Source of the DNA: Bradyrhizobium sp. CCBAU 53421
GTDB lineage: Bacteria > Pseudomonadota > Alphaproteobacteria > Rhizobiales > Xanthobacteraceae
Direction of reading: 5' to 3'
DNA length: 64,000 bases
Assembly: GCF_015291625.1 (NCBI RefSeq)
Contig: NZ_CP030047.1
Coordinates: 2,480,001-2,544,000 of the forward strand
Position numbers and translations under genes: made by a program. Every line of letters starts with the position of its first letter. Positions within the stretch are counted from its first letter, which is position 1. Below the pieces are notes generated by a model that saw only the letters and a program-made list of their open reading frames with translations, ran no database searches and was not told the origin of the DNA. Positions 15,551-23,688 of the stretch are shown here, piece after piece.

Positions 15551-15672
15551 GTCGTCCCGGCGAAAGCCGGGACCCATAACCACGAATGCAAGTTGCGGCG
15601 CGGCGCTGGGGCCACAGCTTTCTCCAGCAACACAACCCTGTGGTAATGGGTCCCGGCTTTCGCCGGGACGAC
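15551..15672. repeat. Bradyrhizobium-type palindromic repeat A (GTCGTCCCGGCGAAAGCC family)
   Basis: The left arm 15551-15582 and right arm 15641-15672 are inverted copies, 31 of 32 bases matching, around a 58-nt centre. Each arm also folds on itself (CCCGGCGAAAGCCGGG). It lies between the convergent Mo-subunit and XRE genes. I recognise the arm as a very common intergenic element of Bradyrhizobium and relatives. Confidence 0.85.
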
Positions 15673-15690
15673 GAGGGGAGAGAGCGAGCC

Positions 15691-16356
15691 TCACCCCGCC
15701 GCCGTCACGCAGTTCACCCACAGCACCACGGCGTTGGCATCGCGCGCCGGGTTGGAGAACCGATGCGGCCTGCGGCTGGCGAAGCGAAAACTGTCACCCT
15801 GCTTCAGCGTCCAGGTCTCGGTGTCGACCGTCAGCGTCATCTCGCCTGACAGCACGAGGCCGGCCTCCTCGCCGTCATGGGTATAGAACTCGTCGCCGGT
15901 GTTGCCGCCGGGCTCGAGATGCACCAGGAACAGATTGAGCCGGCTCTCGCTGCCCGCGGGGCTGAGCAACTGCTTCGAAATTCCGGTGCGCCACAGCTTC
16001 AGCTCGGCGCGCTGCACCTCCCGGGTGACAACACCATTGGTGTTGTCATCCCGTGGCGTCGCGCCGAACAGCGCGGCGATGCCGACGCCGAGCACGTCGG
16101 CGAGCGTTGCCAGCACGCGCAGCGAGGGCGAGGACAGGCCGCGCTCGATCTGGCTGATGAAGCCGATCGAAAGTTCGCTGCGCGCGGCAACCGTCTCCAG
16201 CGACATCTCCTTGGTGCGGCGCAGGTCCCGGATGCGGCGTCCGACCGCGAGATCCATCGCGGGCTCGGCCGGCTTCTTGACGGGCTTTTTGGCCGCGCGG
16301 CGGGCCGTCACGGGCTTCGCTGCCGCGCTCTTGCGCATTCTCCTGCCGCCGCTCAC
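15691..16356 (-). CDS. XRE-family regulator with cupin domain
   Basis: A 221-residue regulator. A basic Lys/Ala-rich leader (about residues 1-33, KKPVKKPAEPAMDL) precedes a Cro/C1 helix-turn-helix with MSLETVAARSELSIGFISQI, then a C-terminal cupin with HDGEEAGLVLSGEMTLTVD and RRPHRFSNP. ATG at 16338 is an alternative start. It is divergent from an amino acid ABC transporter operon, with two identical-pattern sites in between, so it likely controls uptake and itself. It shares architecture but only modest similarity with the regulator at 3089. Confidence 0.88.
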   Translation of the reverse strand: MSGGRRMRKSAAAKPVTARRAAKKPVKKPAEPAMDLAVGRRIRDLRRTKEMSLETVAARSELSIGFISQIERGLSSPSLRVLATLADVLGVGIAALFGATPRDDNTNGVVTREVQRAELKLWRTGISKQLLSPAGSESRLNLFLVHLEPGGNTGDEFYTHDGEEAGLVLSGEMTLTVDTETWTLKQGDSFRFASRRPHRFSNPARDANAVVLWVNCVTAAG

Positions 16357-16370
16357 GTCAGTCCGCTTCC

Positions 16371-16434
16371 TTCATGTGCATGAAAACCGCTTGCATTGGC
16401 CGCGGTTTCGTGACCACAATTTCATATTGGTGAA
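16371..16434. promoter_or_regulatory. Pair of TTCA-N6-TGAA sites 50 bp apart, candidate operators
   Basis: TTCATGTGCATGAA (16371-16384) and TTCATATTGGTGAA (16421-16434) share TTCA-N6-TGAA, and their starts are exactly 50 bp apart. They occupy the divergent region between the XRE-cupin gene and the ABC operon. Same-face spacing suits cooperative binding. Confidence 0.55.
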
Positions 16435-16519
16435 AATAGGCCGGAACGGCGTCGTCCGCAACCAAAAGCGCCGACACAGCGGGCGAGGCGGCACCGGCGC
16501 CAGTTTGGGAGGTGGTGCG

Positions 16520-17287
16520 ATGTCCTTTCAGCGTCTCGTTCAGGCCGCGGTGGCGGCGCTTGCCCTTGCCGTAAGCGCGCCGTCGGGCGCGCAGCAGGTG
16601 CTCAAGGTCGGCTCGACGCCGACCGGCATCCCCTTCACCTTCCTCGACACCAAGACCAATTCGATCCAGGGCATCATGGTCGATCTCGCCACCGAGATCG
16701 GCAAGGACGCCGGCTTCACCGTGCAGATCGAGCCGATGCAGTTCTCGGCGCTGATCCCCTCGCTGACCGCGAACAAGATCGACATCATCGCGGCCGCGAT
16801 GTTCGCCACCGCGGCGCGCAAGGAGGTGATCGACTTCTCCGAGCCGGTCTACACCTATGGTGAAGGTTTGGTGGTGCCGAAGTCCGACACCAAGGCCTAT
16901 GCTTCGCAGGAAGATCTGAAGGGCACCGTGGTCGGCGCCCAGGTCGGCACCGCCTTCGTCGATGCGCTGAAGAAGACCGGGCTGTTCAGCGAGGTCAAGG
17001 TCTACGACACCATTCCCGACATCCTGCGCGACGTGAACGCCGGCCGCCTCAAGGCCGGCTTCGCCGACTATCCGATCCTCGCCTACAATCTGCAGCAGGG
17101 CAATTTCGCCGACGTGCGGCTGGTCGACGGCTACAAGCCCGTCACCGTCGGCACGGTCGCGATCGGCGTCCGCAAGAGCGACACTGAATTGCTGGGAAAG
17201 ATCAACGCTTCGCTGGCGAAGCTGAAGGCCAACGGCACGATCGCGAAGATCCTGGAGAAATGGGGCCAGAAGGCCGGCGGGTCGTGA
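16520..17287 (+). CDS. Polar amino acid ABC transporter, periplasmic binding protein
   Basis: A 255-residue family-3 solute-binding protein. The signal peptide is MSFQRLVQAAVAALALAVSA with cleavage near AQQVLK. The mature part has VGSTPTGIPFTFLDTKT, GIMVDLATEIGKDAGF and DIIAAAMFATAARKEVIDFS, all typical of polar or basic amino acid binders. GGGAGG lies 7 nt before the ATG. A palindromic repeat separates it from the permease, so the binding-protein message may be more abundant. The substrate is unknown; the XRE-cupin partner and the amine oxidase downstream suggest an amino acid or polyamine derivative. Confidence 0.9.
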   Translation: MSFQRLVQAAVAALALAVSAPSGAQQVLKVGSTPTGIPFTFLDTKTNSIQGIMVDLATEIGKDAGFTVQIEPMQFSALIPSLTANKIDIIAAAMFATAARKEVIDFSEPVYTYGEGLVVPKSDTKAYASQEDLKGTVVGAQVGTAFVDALKKTGLFSEVKVYDTIPDILRDVNAGRLKAGFADYPILAYNLQQGNFADVRLVDGYKPVTVGTVAIGVRKSDTELLGKINASLAKLKANGTIAKILEKWGQKAGGS

Positions 17288-17318
17288 AGGTCGGTGCTTC
17301 GGCGGAATTCAGGTGACC

Positions 17319-17422
17319 CGTCATCCTGAGGAGCGGCGTCTTCGCCGCGTCTCGAAGGATGCACGGCCCGGCTGGTGGCCGTCGACCCTTCGAGACGCGC
17401 TACGCGCTCCTCAGGGTGACGG
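17319..17422. repeat. Palindromic repeat B (CCTGAGGAGC...GCTCCTCAGG family)
   Basis: Arms from 17319 (CCGTCATCCTGAGGAGC) and to 17422 (GCTCCTCAGGGTGACGG) are inverted, with inner arms around CGTCTCGAAGG and CCTTCGAGACG. The element fills most of the gap between binding-protein and permease genes of one operon. It belongs to a second common Bradyrhizobium repeat family. Confidence 0.85.
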
Positions 17423-17465
17423 AAATGATATTCGAGCATGTGAAGGGACTGGATATCTCTAGCCG

Positions 17466-18119
17466 ATGCAAAAATTCTTCCATGACGCCGTCGAGTTCGT
17501 GCCGATCCTGTTGCAGGGTGTCTGGCTGACCATCGTCGTCACTGTCGGCTCGCTGTTGCTGTCGACCGTGCTTGGGCTCGCGTGGGCCTTGATGCGGGTG
17601 TCCGGGATTCGCATCCTGACAGGCTTCAGCGCCGCGCTGATCAACGTCATCCGGGGCATCCCGATCATCGTGCTGCTGTTCTACATCTATTTCGTGATGC
17701 CGGATTTCGGCATCGCGCTGTCGGCGTTGCAGGCCGCGATCATCGGGCTCGGCATCGCCTATTCGGCCTATCAGGCGGAGAATTTCCGCGCCGGTATCGA
17801 GGCGATCGACAAGGGGCAGATCGAGGCGGCGCAGACCATCGGGATGGGCTGGTGGCTCACCATGCGCCGCGTGGTGCTGCCGCAGGCGGTCAGGATCATC
17901 CTGCCGCCCTACGGCAACATCATGATCATGATGCTGAAGGATTCCTCGCAGGCCTCTACCATCACGGTGGCTGAACTCGCATTGCAAGGCAAGCTGATCG
18001 CCTCCTCGACCTTCAAGAACACCAGCGTGTTCACCCTGGTGGCGCTGATGTACCTCACCATGAGCATCCCGCTCATCCTGCTGGTTCGGCACTTCGAGAA
18101 CAAGGCGAACCGCAAATGA
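17466..18119 (+). CDS. Polar amino acid ABC transporter permease
   Basis: A 217-residue inner-membrane permease with about five transmembrane helices and the EAA loop [20 protein letters not shown] that docks the ATPase. [17 protein letters not shown] is typical of the HisM/GlnP family. A single permease gene is present, so it probably works as a homodimer. Its TGA overlaps the ATPase ATG by 4 nt. Confidence 0.92.
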   Translation: MQKFFHDAVEFVPILLQGVWLTIVVTVGSLLLSTVLGLAWALMRVSGIRILTGFSAALINVIRGIPIIVLLFYIYFVMPDFGIALSALQAAIIGLGIAYSAYQAENFRAGIEAIDKGQIEAAQTIGMGWWLTMRRVVLPQAVRIILPPYGNIMIMMLKDSSQASTITVAELALQGKLIASSTFKNTSVFTLVALMYLTMSIPLILLVRHFENKANRK

Positions 18120-18847
18120 TCGAGCTCAACGACGTCCACAAGAGTTTTGGCAAGGTCGAGGTGCTGAAGGGCATCACCGCCTCGGTCGCCAAGAGCGAGG
18201 TGGTCTGCATCATCGGCCCGTCCGGCTCCGGCAAGTCGACTATCCTGCGCTGCATCAACGGGCTCGAGAGCTACGATCGCGGCGAGATCAGCGTCGAAGG
18301 CGCGCGCGTCGATCAGGGCGACCGCTCGATCGTGGCGATCCGCACCCAGGTCTCGATGGTGTTCCAGCGCTTCAACCTGTTTCCGCATCGCACCGCGCTC
18401 GAGAACGTCATCGAGGGGCCGCTTTACGTGAAGAAGGAGCCGCGCGAGCAGGCGATCGCCCGTGGCCGTGCGCTGCTCGCGCAGGTCGGCCTTGCCGACA
18501 AGGCCGAGGTGCATCCGCCAAAGCTCTCCGGCGGCCAGCAGCAGCGCGTCGCGATCGCACGGGCGCTGGCGATGCAGCCGAAGGCGATCCTGTTCGACGA
18601 GCCGACCTCCGCGCTCGATCCCGAACTGGTCGGCGAGGTGCTGTCGGTGATGCGCAAGCTCGCCGATGACGGCATGACCATGGTGGTCGTCACCCACGAG
18701 ATGGGCTTTGCCCGCGACGTCGCCGACCGCGTGCTGTTCATCGACGGCGGCGTCATCGTCGAGCAGGGCGCCGCCAAATCCGTCCTCAACCAACCGCAGC
18801 ATCCGCGCACCCAGGATTTCCTGCGCCGCGTGCTGCATCCGCTGTGA
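18116..18847 (+). CDS. Polar amino acid ABC transporter ATP-binding protein
   Basis: A 243-residue ATPase with all canonical motifs: Walker [10 protein letters not shown] near residue 34, Q-loop in [10 protein letters not shown], signature LSGGQQQR, Walker [12 protein letters not shown] and switch His in [12 protein letters not shown]. It resembles GlnQ/HisP and uses ATP hydrolysis to drive import through the permease upstream. It is followed by a repeat and an FAD oxidase gene. Confidence 0.93.
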   Translation: MIELNDVHKSFGKVEVLKGITASVAKSEVVCIIGPSGSGKSTILRCINGLESYDRGEISVEGARVDQGDRSIVAIRTQVSMVFQRFNLFPHRTALENVIEGPLYVKKEPREQAIARGRALLAQVGLADKAEVHPPKLSGGQQQRVAIARALAMQPKAILFDEPTSALDPELVGEVLSVMRKLADDGMTMVVVTHEMGFARDVADRVLFIDGGVIVEQGAAKSVLNQPQHPRTQDFLRRVLHPL

Positions 18848-18894
18848 TCAAAAAATGATGTCATCCGGTCGAGTCGTTACCGCATCGACGGTTC

Positions 18895-19026
18895 CACCTC
18901 TCCCCTTGTGGGAGAGGTCGGATTGCATCGTCAGATGCAATCCGGGTGAGGGGTTACGCTCTCTCGTGGGACCTGAACCCCTCACCCGCGCCTTCGGCGC
19001 GACCTCTCCCCGATGGGGAGAGGTGA
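18895..19026. repeat. Palindromic repeat C (CCTCTCCCC/GGGGAGAGG family)
   Basis: CACCTCTCCCCTTGTGGGAG opens the element near 18896, and an inverted counterpart (CGACCTCTCCCCGATGGGGA) closes it near 19026. Internal arms GGTGAGGGGTT and AACCCCTCACC pair as well. It sits between the ATPase gene and the FAD oxidase gene, and a possible ATG at 19013 falls inside it. Confidence 0.85.
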
Positions 19027-19042
19027 AACGCGAGTTCCAGTC

Positions 19043-20335
19043 ATGACCCCAACCTCGCGCCTGCCGCTGCCGCCGAGCCTCTATGCCGACACTGCGGTGG
19101 AAGCGACGCCAACACCGCCGCTCACGACCGACAAGAGCGTACCGGTCGCGATCATCGGCGGCGGCTTCACCGGCCTGTCGACCGCGCTGCATCTTGCAGA
19201 GCAGGGCGTGCTCGCGACCGTGCTCGAGGCGCAGGAGCCGGGCTGGGGCGCCTCCGGCAACAATGGCGGGCAGACCAATCCCGGGCTGAAGCACGACCCC
19301 GATCAAATCGAACAGGATTTCGGCGCCGATCTCGGCCGCCGCATGATCGACTTCTCCTACGGCACCACCAACTTCACGCATGATCTGATCCGCCGCTACC
19401 AGATTCCGTGCGAGGCCCGGCAGAACGGCACGCTGCGTGCCGCCTACAACGAAGCCAGTGCCGCCGCGATCGAGACCACGGCACAGCAGTGCATCCGGCG
19501 CGGCATGCCGGTCAAACTGCTCGACGCCGCCGAGATGCGCGCGATGACCGGCAGCGACCGCTACCTCTGCGCGATGCTGGATGCGCGCGGCGGCGATCTG
19601 CATCCGCTGAGTTACGCGCGCGGCCTGGCGCGTGCCGCGATCGGGGCCGGCGTTGCCGTCCATGGCGAGACGCCGGCGCTGTCGCTCCGCCGTGATGGTG
19701 GCCGCTGGCGGATCGAGACCCCGCGCGCGGTCGTGCATGCCGACAAGGTGCTGCTCGCGACCAATGGCTTCACGGACGATCTCTGGCCGGCGCTCCGTCG
19801 CACCATCGTGCCGGTGTTCTCGTCGATCGCGGCCACCGCGCCGCTGTCCGACGAGGTTGCGCGCGCCATCATGCCGAGCCGTCCGGTGCTCTATGAGAGC
19901 GGCCATATCACGGTCTATTACCGCATCGACCAGCACAACCGGCTGCTGATGGGCGGCCGTGGCCCAATGCGCTGGATCAGCAAGCCGACCGACGTCGCCT
20001 ATCTGATCCGTTACGCCGAGCGGCTGTGGCCGCAGCTCAAGGGCGTCAGCTGGACCCACGGCTGGAACAGCCGTCTTGCCATCACCGCCGATCACTATCC
20101 GCACGTCCACGCGCCCGCGGAGAATTTGCTGATCTCGCTCGGCTGCAACGGCCGCGGCGTCGCGCTTTCGACCGCGATGGGCGCGCAACTCGCGCGCCGC
20201 CTGATCGGCGGTGCCAAGGCCGAGATCGACATGCCCGTGACCGGCATCAAGCCGATCCCGATGCACGCCTTCTGGCGCGTCGGCGTCACCACGGCAGTGC
20301 TGACCGGGCGGGTCAGGGACAAGCTCGGGGTGTAG
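19043..20335 (+). CDS. FAD-dependent amine/amino acid oxidoreductase (PuuB/DAO family)
   Basis: A 430-residue DAO-type flavoenzyme. The leader MTPTSRLPLPPSLYADTAV precedes VAIIGGGFTGLSTALHLAEQ (FAD dinucleotide motif near residue 36). GWGASGNNGGQTNPGLK resembles the loop of gamma-glutamylputrescine oxidase. The C-terminus has SLGCNGRGVALSTAMGAQLA. It would oxidise an imported amine or secondary amino acid. ATG at 19043 is preferred because the alternative at 19013 lies inside repeat C. It follows the ABC genes on the same strand and abuts a convergent hydrolase gene with no gap. Confidence 0.85.
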   Translation: MTPTSRLPLPPSLYADTAVEATPTPPLTTDKSVPVAIIGGGFTGLSTALHLAEQGVLATVLEAQEPGWGASGNNGGQTNPGLKHDPDQIEQDFGADLGRRMIDFSYGTTNFTHDLIRRYQIPCEARQNGTLRAAYNEASAAAIETTAQQCIRRGMPVKLLDAAEMRAMTGSDRYLCAMLDARGGDLHPLSYARGLARAAIGAGVAVHGETPALSLRRDGGRWRIETPRAVVHADKVLLATNGFTDDLWPALRRTIVPVFSSIAATAPLSDEVARAIMPSRPVLYESGHITVYYRIDQHNRLLMGGRGPMRWISKPTDVAYLIRYAERLWPQLKGVSWTHGWNSRLAITADHYPHVHAPAENLLISLGCNGRGVALSTAMGAQLARRLIGGAKAEIDMPVTGIKPIPMHAFWRVGVTTAVLTGRVRDKLGV

Positions 20336-21325
20336 CTATCGCGTCCCGGCCTCGCCAAGATGCGTCTTGAAGAACGCGATGGCCGCGGCGTGGAAGCGCT
20401 GATGAAACGTGACGCGGTCGAAGCCCGGTGCGTCGGTGCAGATGGTGGCCATCTTCGCGGTCTCCTCCGGCGTGCAGGTTGCGAGGAAGGAGAAGTGCTT
20501 CGCATCTGCCACCAGGTGAAATTCCGGTTTTGACGGAAGCCTGTCGTTGATGGCGGCGGCACAGCACCCGGAGAGACCGTCGCCGTTCTGCGCGGGGTCC
20601 GAGCTCCACAATTGAATCGGGATCGTCACCGCTTTCAGGTTCTCGGCCGCAAAGAACAGCACGGGAAAGGGATCGACGATGATCGCGGCCTTGATCCGCG
20701 GATCGTGGACGACCGGTCCGCTCGGCTTTTCTCCGCCTTCGAGCTCCTTACAGGCCCGCAAGCTCGATGTCTGGCAGTTCGGCAGGCTCTTGCGCAGATC
20801 GGGCTCGCCGCCAATTGCCGCAAGGCCGGTGTATCCGCCCCAGGAGAAGCCATAGAGACCGATGCGTCCTGCGTCGATGTGGGCGGCATCGCGCCAGCCT
20901 TGCAGCGCGTAGTCGATCGCGCGCTTGATGTCGGCGGGCCGCTCGACCGTGACGGCAAGGCTGTCGGTGCCGCTGGTGTCGCGTTCGGTGTCGGTCGGAT
21001 GGTTGAACGTCAGCACCATGAAGCCGGCATCCGCCAGCGCAGCGGCGGTGTCGTGATGCCCGCCGAGCCATCCTCGCCGTCCGTGCGAGATCACGATGAG
21101 GGGAAGTTTTGCGCCCACGATCGGGCAGTCGCTCACGCCAAAGAACGTTCTGCCGCCGCGGCCGTCGATCGCGTGCGGCGTCTCAGCGCAGGGGCTCCAT
21201 ACCACCCCCCGGATCGCAGGCCCGTCAGGGCCGGCGGGAACGTCGAAGGCCCGCAGCCCGGCTGCCTGTGCAGCAGAGAGGCTGAGCAACAGCAGAGCGG
21301 ACAATGCGAGGGGAAAACGGCGCAT
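20336..21325 (-). CDS. Exported alpha/beta hydrolase (dienelactone hydrolase-like)
   Basis: A 329-residue secreted hydrolase. The signal peptide MRRFPLALSALLLLSLSAAQ is cleaved after AQA. VISHGRRGWLGG gives the oxyanion region and the nucleophile elbow is GFSWGG. A late His is plausible in DAKHFSFL. The family covers platelet-activating-factor acetylhydrolase-like and dienelactone hydrolase-like proteins; the substrate is unknown. Only 12 bp separate it from the NIPSNAP gene upstream, so the two are likely co-transcribed. Its stop codon abuts that of the convergent FAD oxidase. Confidence 0.85.
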   Translation of the reverse strand: MRRFPLALSALLLLSLSAAQAAGLRAFDVPAGPDGPAIRGVVWSPCAETPHAIDGRGGRTFFGVSDCPIVGAKLPLIVISHGRRGWLGGHHDTAAALADAGFMVLTFNHPTDTERDTSGTDSLAVTVERPADIKRAIDYALQGWRDAAHIDAGRIGLYGFSWGGYTGLAAIGGEPDLRKSLPNCQTSSLRACKELEGGEKPSGPVVHDPRIKAAIIVDPFPVLFFAAENLKAVTIPIQLWSSDPAQNGDGLSGCCAAAINDRLPSKPEFHLVADAKHFSFLATCTPEETAKMATICTDAPGFDRVTFHQRFHAAAIAFFKTHLGEAGTR

Positions 21326-21337
21326 TGCTATCGCGTG

Positions 21338-21652
21338 TCAAGCCGTCTTCGGAAACAACGGTCTGAAGAACGAGCGATCATAGCGGGTGAAGCAGCCGGT
21401 CTCCTTCGCGAAGGCTATCGCCTTCTGAACGTCGGGATCGGCGGCGGAATCCTTCCGGTATTGCTCGTAGGCGGCAAGGCTGGGAAAGCTGAACATCGCC
21501 AGCGCGACGTCGCTCGCGCCCTCGGACGGCAAGAAGTAGCCGTGATGGATACCGCCAAACCGCGGCAGCAGATCAAGCCACATTGCAGCATAGGCTTCGA
21601 ACTCGGCGAGCTTGCCCAGTCTGACCTCGTAACGCACGTAACAGGTGATCAT
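21338..21652 (-). CDS. NIPSNAP-family protein
   Basis: A 104-residue ferredoxin-like dimeric alpha+beta barrel protein starting MITCYVRYEVRLGKLAEFEA, with GGIHHGYFLPSEGASDVALA and FPSLAAYEQYR. NIPSNAP proteins lack known catalytic residues and their bacterial role is unclear. A start at 21682 would add 10 residues outside the fold. It heads a likely two-gene unit with the exported hydrolase. Confidence 0.85.
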   Translation of the reverse strand: MITCYVRYEVRLGKLAEFEAYAAMWLDLLPRFGGIHHGYFLPSEGASDVALAMFSFPSLAAYEQYRKDSAADPDVQKAIAFAKETGCFTRYDRSFFRPLFPKTA

Positions 21653-21800
21653 TCTGCGGTGCTCCAAGTCGTCGTTGAACAAGCGTCTTCATTATATCCC
21701 GGCGGCGGATTCGCGCCACGTCGGTAGCGTGTTGCCGATTGAACGCGATCGACGGGCGATTCACGTCGCGAGAATGCGAAGTTACGTCCCGTCCTCAACT

Positions 21801-21902
21801 GTCATCGCCCGGCTCGACCGGGCGATCCAGTACGCCGCGGCCCCTCCGTTCAGGCAACCCTGTCTCTGGAATACTGGATCACCCGCTTTCGCGGGTGATG
21901 AC
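21801..21902. repeat. Palindromic repeat D (GTCATCGCCCGG...GGGTGATGAC family)
   Basis: The left arm from 21801 (GTCATCGCCCGGCTCGACCG, then GGCGATCCAGTA) and right arm ending 21902 (TACTGGATC, then ACCCGCTTTCGCGGGTGATG) are inverted, with internal hairpins. It occupies much of the 342-bp gap 21653-21994, where I see no coding frame. Confidence 0.85.
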
Positions 21903-21944
21903 ACCGAACAAGCTGTTGGACTGGTTGAATCGAGAACCATCCTC

Positions 21945-21970
21945 GTCGTCCCGCCGAAGGACGGGACGAC
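21945..21970. repeat. Short palindromic element, half of repeat family A
   Basis: GTCGTCCCG (21945-21953) and CGGGACGAC (21962-21970) pair around CCGAAGGA. The sequence is a shortened variant of repeat A, 25 bp beyond the ggt stop. It may stabilise or end the leftward ggt transcript. Confidence 0.7.
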
Positions 21971-21994
21971 GGCGGTGATGCACTGTCCGCGCCG

Positions 21995-23584
21995 TCACCC
22001 CTCCGCGACCGCGTCGCTCCACGGATGAAATGGCTCGCTGGCGCCGCTGTTGGTCGTGCCGTCGCGCAGCACGATGCTGGGGCAGGCGAACTTCTTCGGC
22101 TGGGTCTGGATGCGCGCCTCCTCATAGTCGAAGCGGCCGCGCAGCGCGTCGCGCGCTGCCTGGGGCAGGCGGACATCGCCGATCACCACAGCGCCTTCGC
22201 TGGCGTCGATGCGCGGCTGGTGGATCGCGGCGTCGAGATCCATGCCGAAATCCATCACGAAGGAGAGCAGCTGCGACACCGCGGGCAGGATGCGGCGGCC
22301 GCCGGATGCGCCGGCGGCAAGACGGCGGCCGTCGGCCGCCTCGGCCACCACCGGCGTGTAGTTGGTCAGGCAGCGCTTGCCGGGCGCGAGCGAGTTCGGA
22401 TTGCCTTGCGTCGGATCGAACCACATGATGCCGTTGTTCATGGTGAGGCCCGTGTTCGGCGTCACGAATTTGGAGCCGAAGGTCGACAGCAGCGTCTGCG
22501 TCACCGCGGCCATGTTGCCGTCGCGGTCGACCGCGGAGAAATGCGTGGTGCAGGATGGCGCGATCGCCTCGGCGCCGAGCGCGCGGCGGCCGTCGACATC
22601 GCCCATGTCCTTGAGCCGTTCGCGATAGGCGGCTTGCAGCGCCTCGGCATAGGCCGCGTAGGTCACAGCATCCGGGCCGCCTTGCGCGGGCGCCAACGCC
22701 TTCTGCAAAAGGCCGAGCGTGCGCGCCATGGTCGGACCCGCGGTCAGTTCCGGCGTCGCGTAGACCGTGCCGCCGCGATAGGGAATTTTGAGCGGCTCGC
22801 GCAGATGGGCGCGGAACGAGGCGAGATCGCGCACCGACAGCGCGCCGCCGGCGGCCTGGATATCGTCGGCGATGCTGCGCGCCAGGTCGCCCTCGTAGAA
22901 ATCGCGCGGACCCGCCGTGGCAAGCTGCGCCATCGTCGCCTGCAGCCTGTCCTGCGGCATGCGGACCTCCGACCGGATGCCCCATTGCGCATTCGGCGGC
23001 AGGCCGTCCAGCAGATACGCCGCGGCGCTGGCGGGATAGCGCCGCAGATCGGCGGCCGAGCTTGCGATCATGTCGGTGGTCCACCAATCGACCAGCAGGC
23101 CCTCGCCGGCGAGCTTGACGCTCGGCGCCAGCAACTCCTTCCACGGCATTTTTGCGTGGCGGCGATGCGCCTCCTCCATGCCGGCGACGACACCGGGCAC
23201 CGCGATCGAGCCGGGACCGTGCAGGTTGCGGTCGTCCTTGACCCGTGCCCAGGGGAACAGGTCGGAGGCCGCGCCGCCGGTCAGCGGATAATCCTCCAGG
23301 CGCAGGCCGTCGGGCGCGCGCATGCCGTAGTCGATCACCTCGACGCGGTTCTCCTTGGCGCGGTACAGCACCATTGCGCCGCCGCCGCCGGCGCCGCTCA
23401 TCCACGGCTCCAGCACGCCAAGGGCAAAGGTGGTTGCAATCACGGCATCGACGCAATCGCCGCCCGCTGCCAATACCTCCGCGCCGACTTCGGCTGCCTT
23501 GCGCGATTGCGCGGCGACGATGCCGCCCTTGGCGCTGACGGCCGGCTTGCGGATCACTTGCGAGTTGGAGAACTGGTCGGACAT
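21995..23584 (-). CDS. ggt: Gamma-glutamyltransferase family protein
   Basis: A 529-residue N-terminal-nucleophile hydrolase that cleaves gamma-glutamyl bonds of glutathione-like compounds. Autocleavage is expected before T346 in CTTHFSAVD, giving a large subunit of about 345 and a small one of about 184 residues. NTGLTMNNGIMWFDP and GKRCLTNYTPV fit the small subunit substrate pocket. There is no signal peptide (MSDQFSNSQVIRKPAVSAKG), so it is probably cytoplasmic, unlike E. coli Ggt. It is divergent from the crotonase gene at 23689. Confidence 0.9.
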   Translation of the reverse strand: MSDQFSNSQVIRKPAVSAKGGIVAAQSRKAAEVGAEVLAAGGDCVDAVIATTFALGVLEPWMSGAGGGGAMVLYRAKENRVEVIDYGMRAPDGLRLEDYPLTGGAASDLFPWARVKDDRNLHGPGSIAVPGVVAGMEEAHRRHAKMPWKELLAPSVKLAGEGLLVDWWTTDMIASSAADLRRYPASAAAYLLDGLPPNAQWGIRSEVRMPQDRLQATMAQLATAGPRDFYEGDLARSIADDIQAAGGALSVRDLASFRAHLREPLKIPYRGGTVYATPELTAGPTMARTLGLLQKALAPAQGGPDAVTYAAYAEALQAAYRERLKDMGDVDGRRALGAEAIAPSCTTHFSAVDRDGNMAAVTQTLLSTFGSKFVTPNTGLTMNNGIMWFDPTQGNPNSLAPGKRCLTNYTPVVAEAADGRRLAAGASGGRRILPAVSQLLSFVMDFGMDLDAAIHQPRIDASEGAVVIGDVRLPQAARDALRGRFDYEEARIQTQPKKFACPSIVLRDGTTNSGASEPFHPWSDAVAEG

Positions 23585-23644
23585 GGCGTTGCTTTCGCTG
23601 TTCTTGTTGCGGGTGGGTCACGTTGGCGTAGCATGCCAAGCATG

Positions 23645-23657
23645 GCACTGTCAGTGC
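23645..23657. promoter_or_regulatory. Perfect 13-bp palindrome in ggt/crotonase divergent promoter
   Basis: GCACTG-T-CAGTGC (23645-23657). Directly beside it are two near-identical 9-mers, AGCATGCCA and AGCATGGCA (23630-23647). It lies in the 104-bp divergent region, so a shared regulator for both genes is possible. Confidence 0.45.
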
Positions 23658-23688
23658 AACAACAAGAACCAATTTCAGGGAGCGGAAA

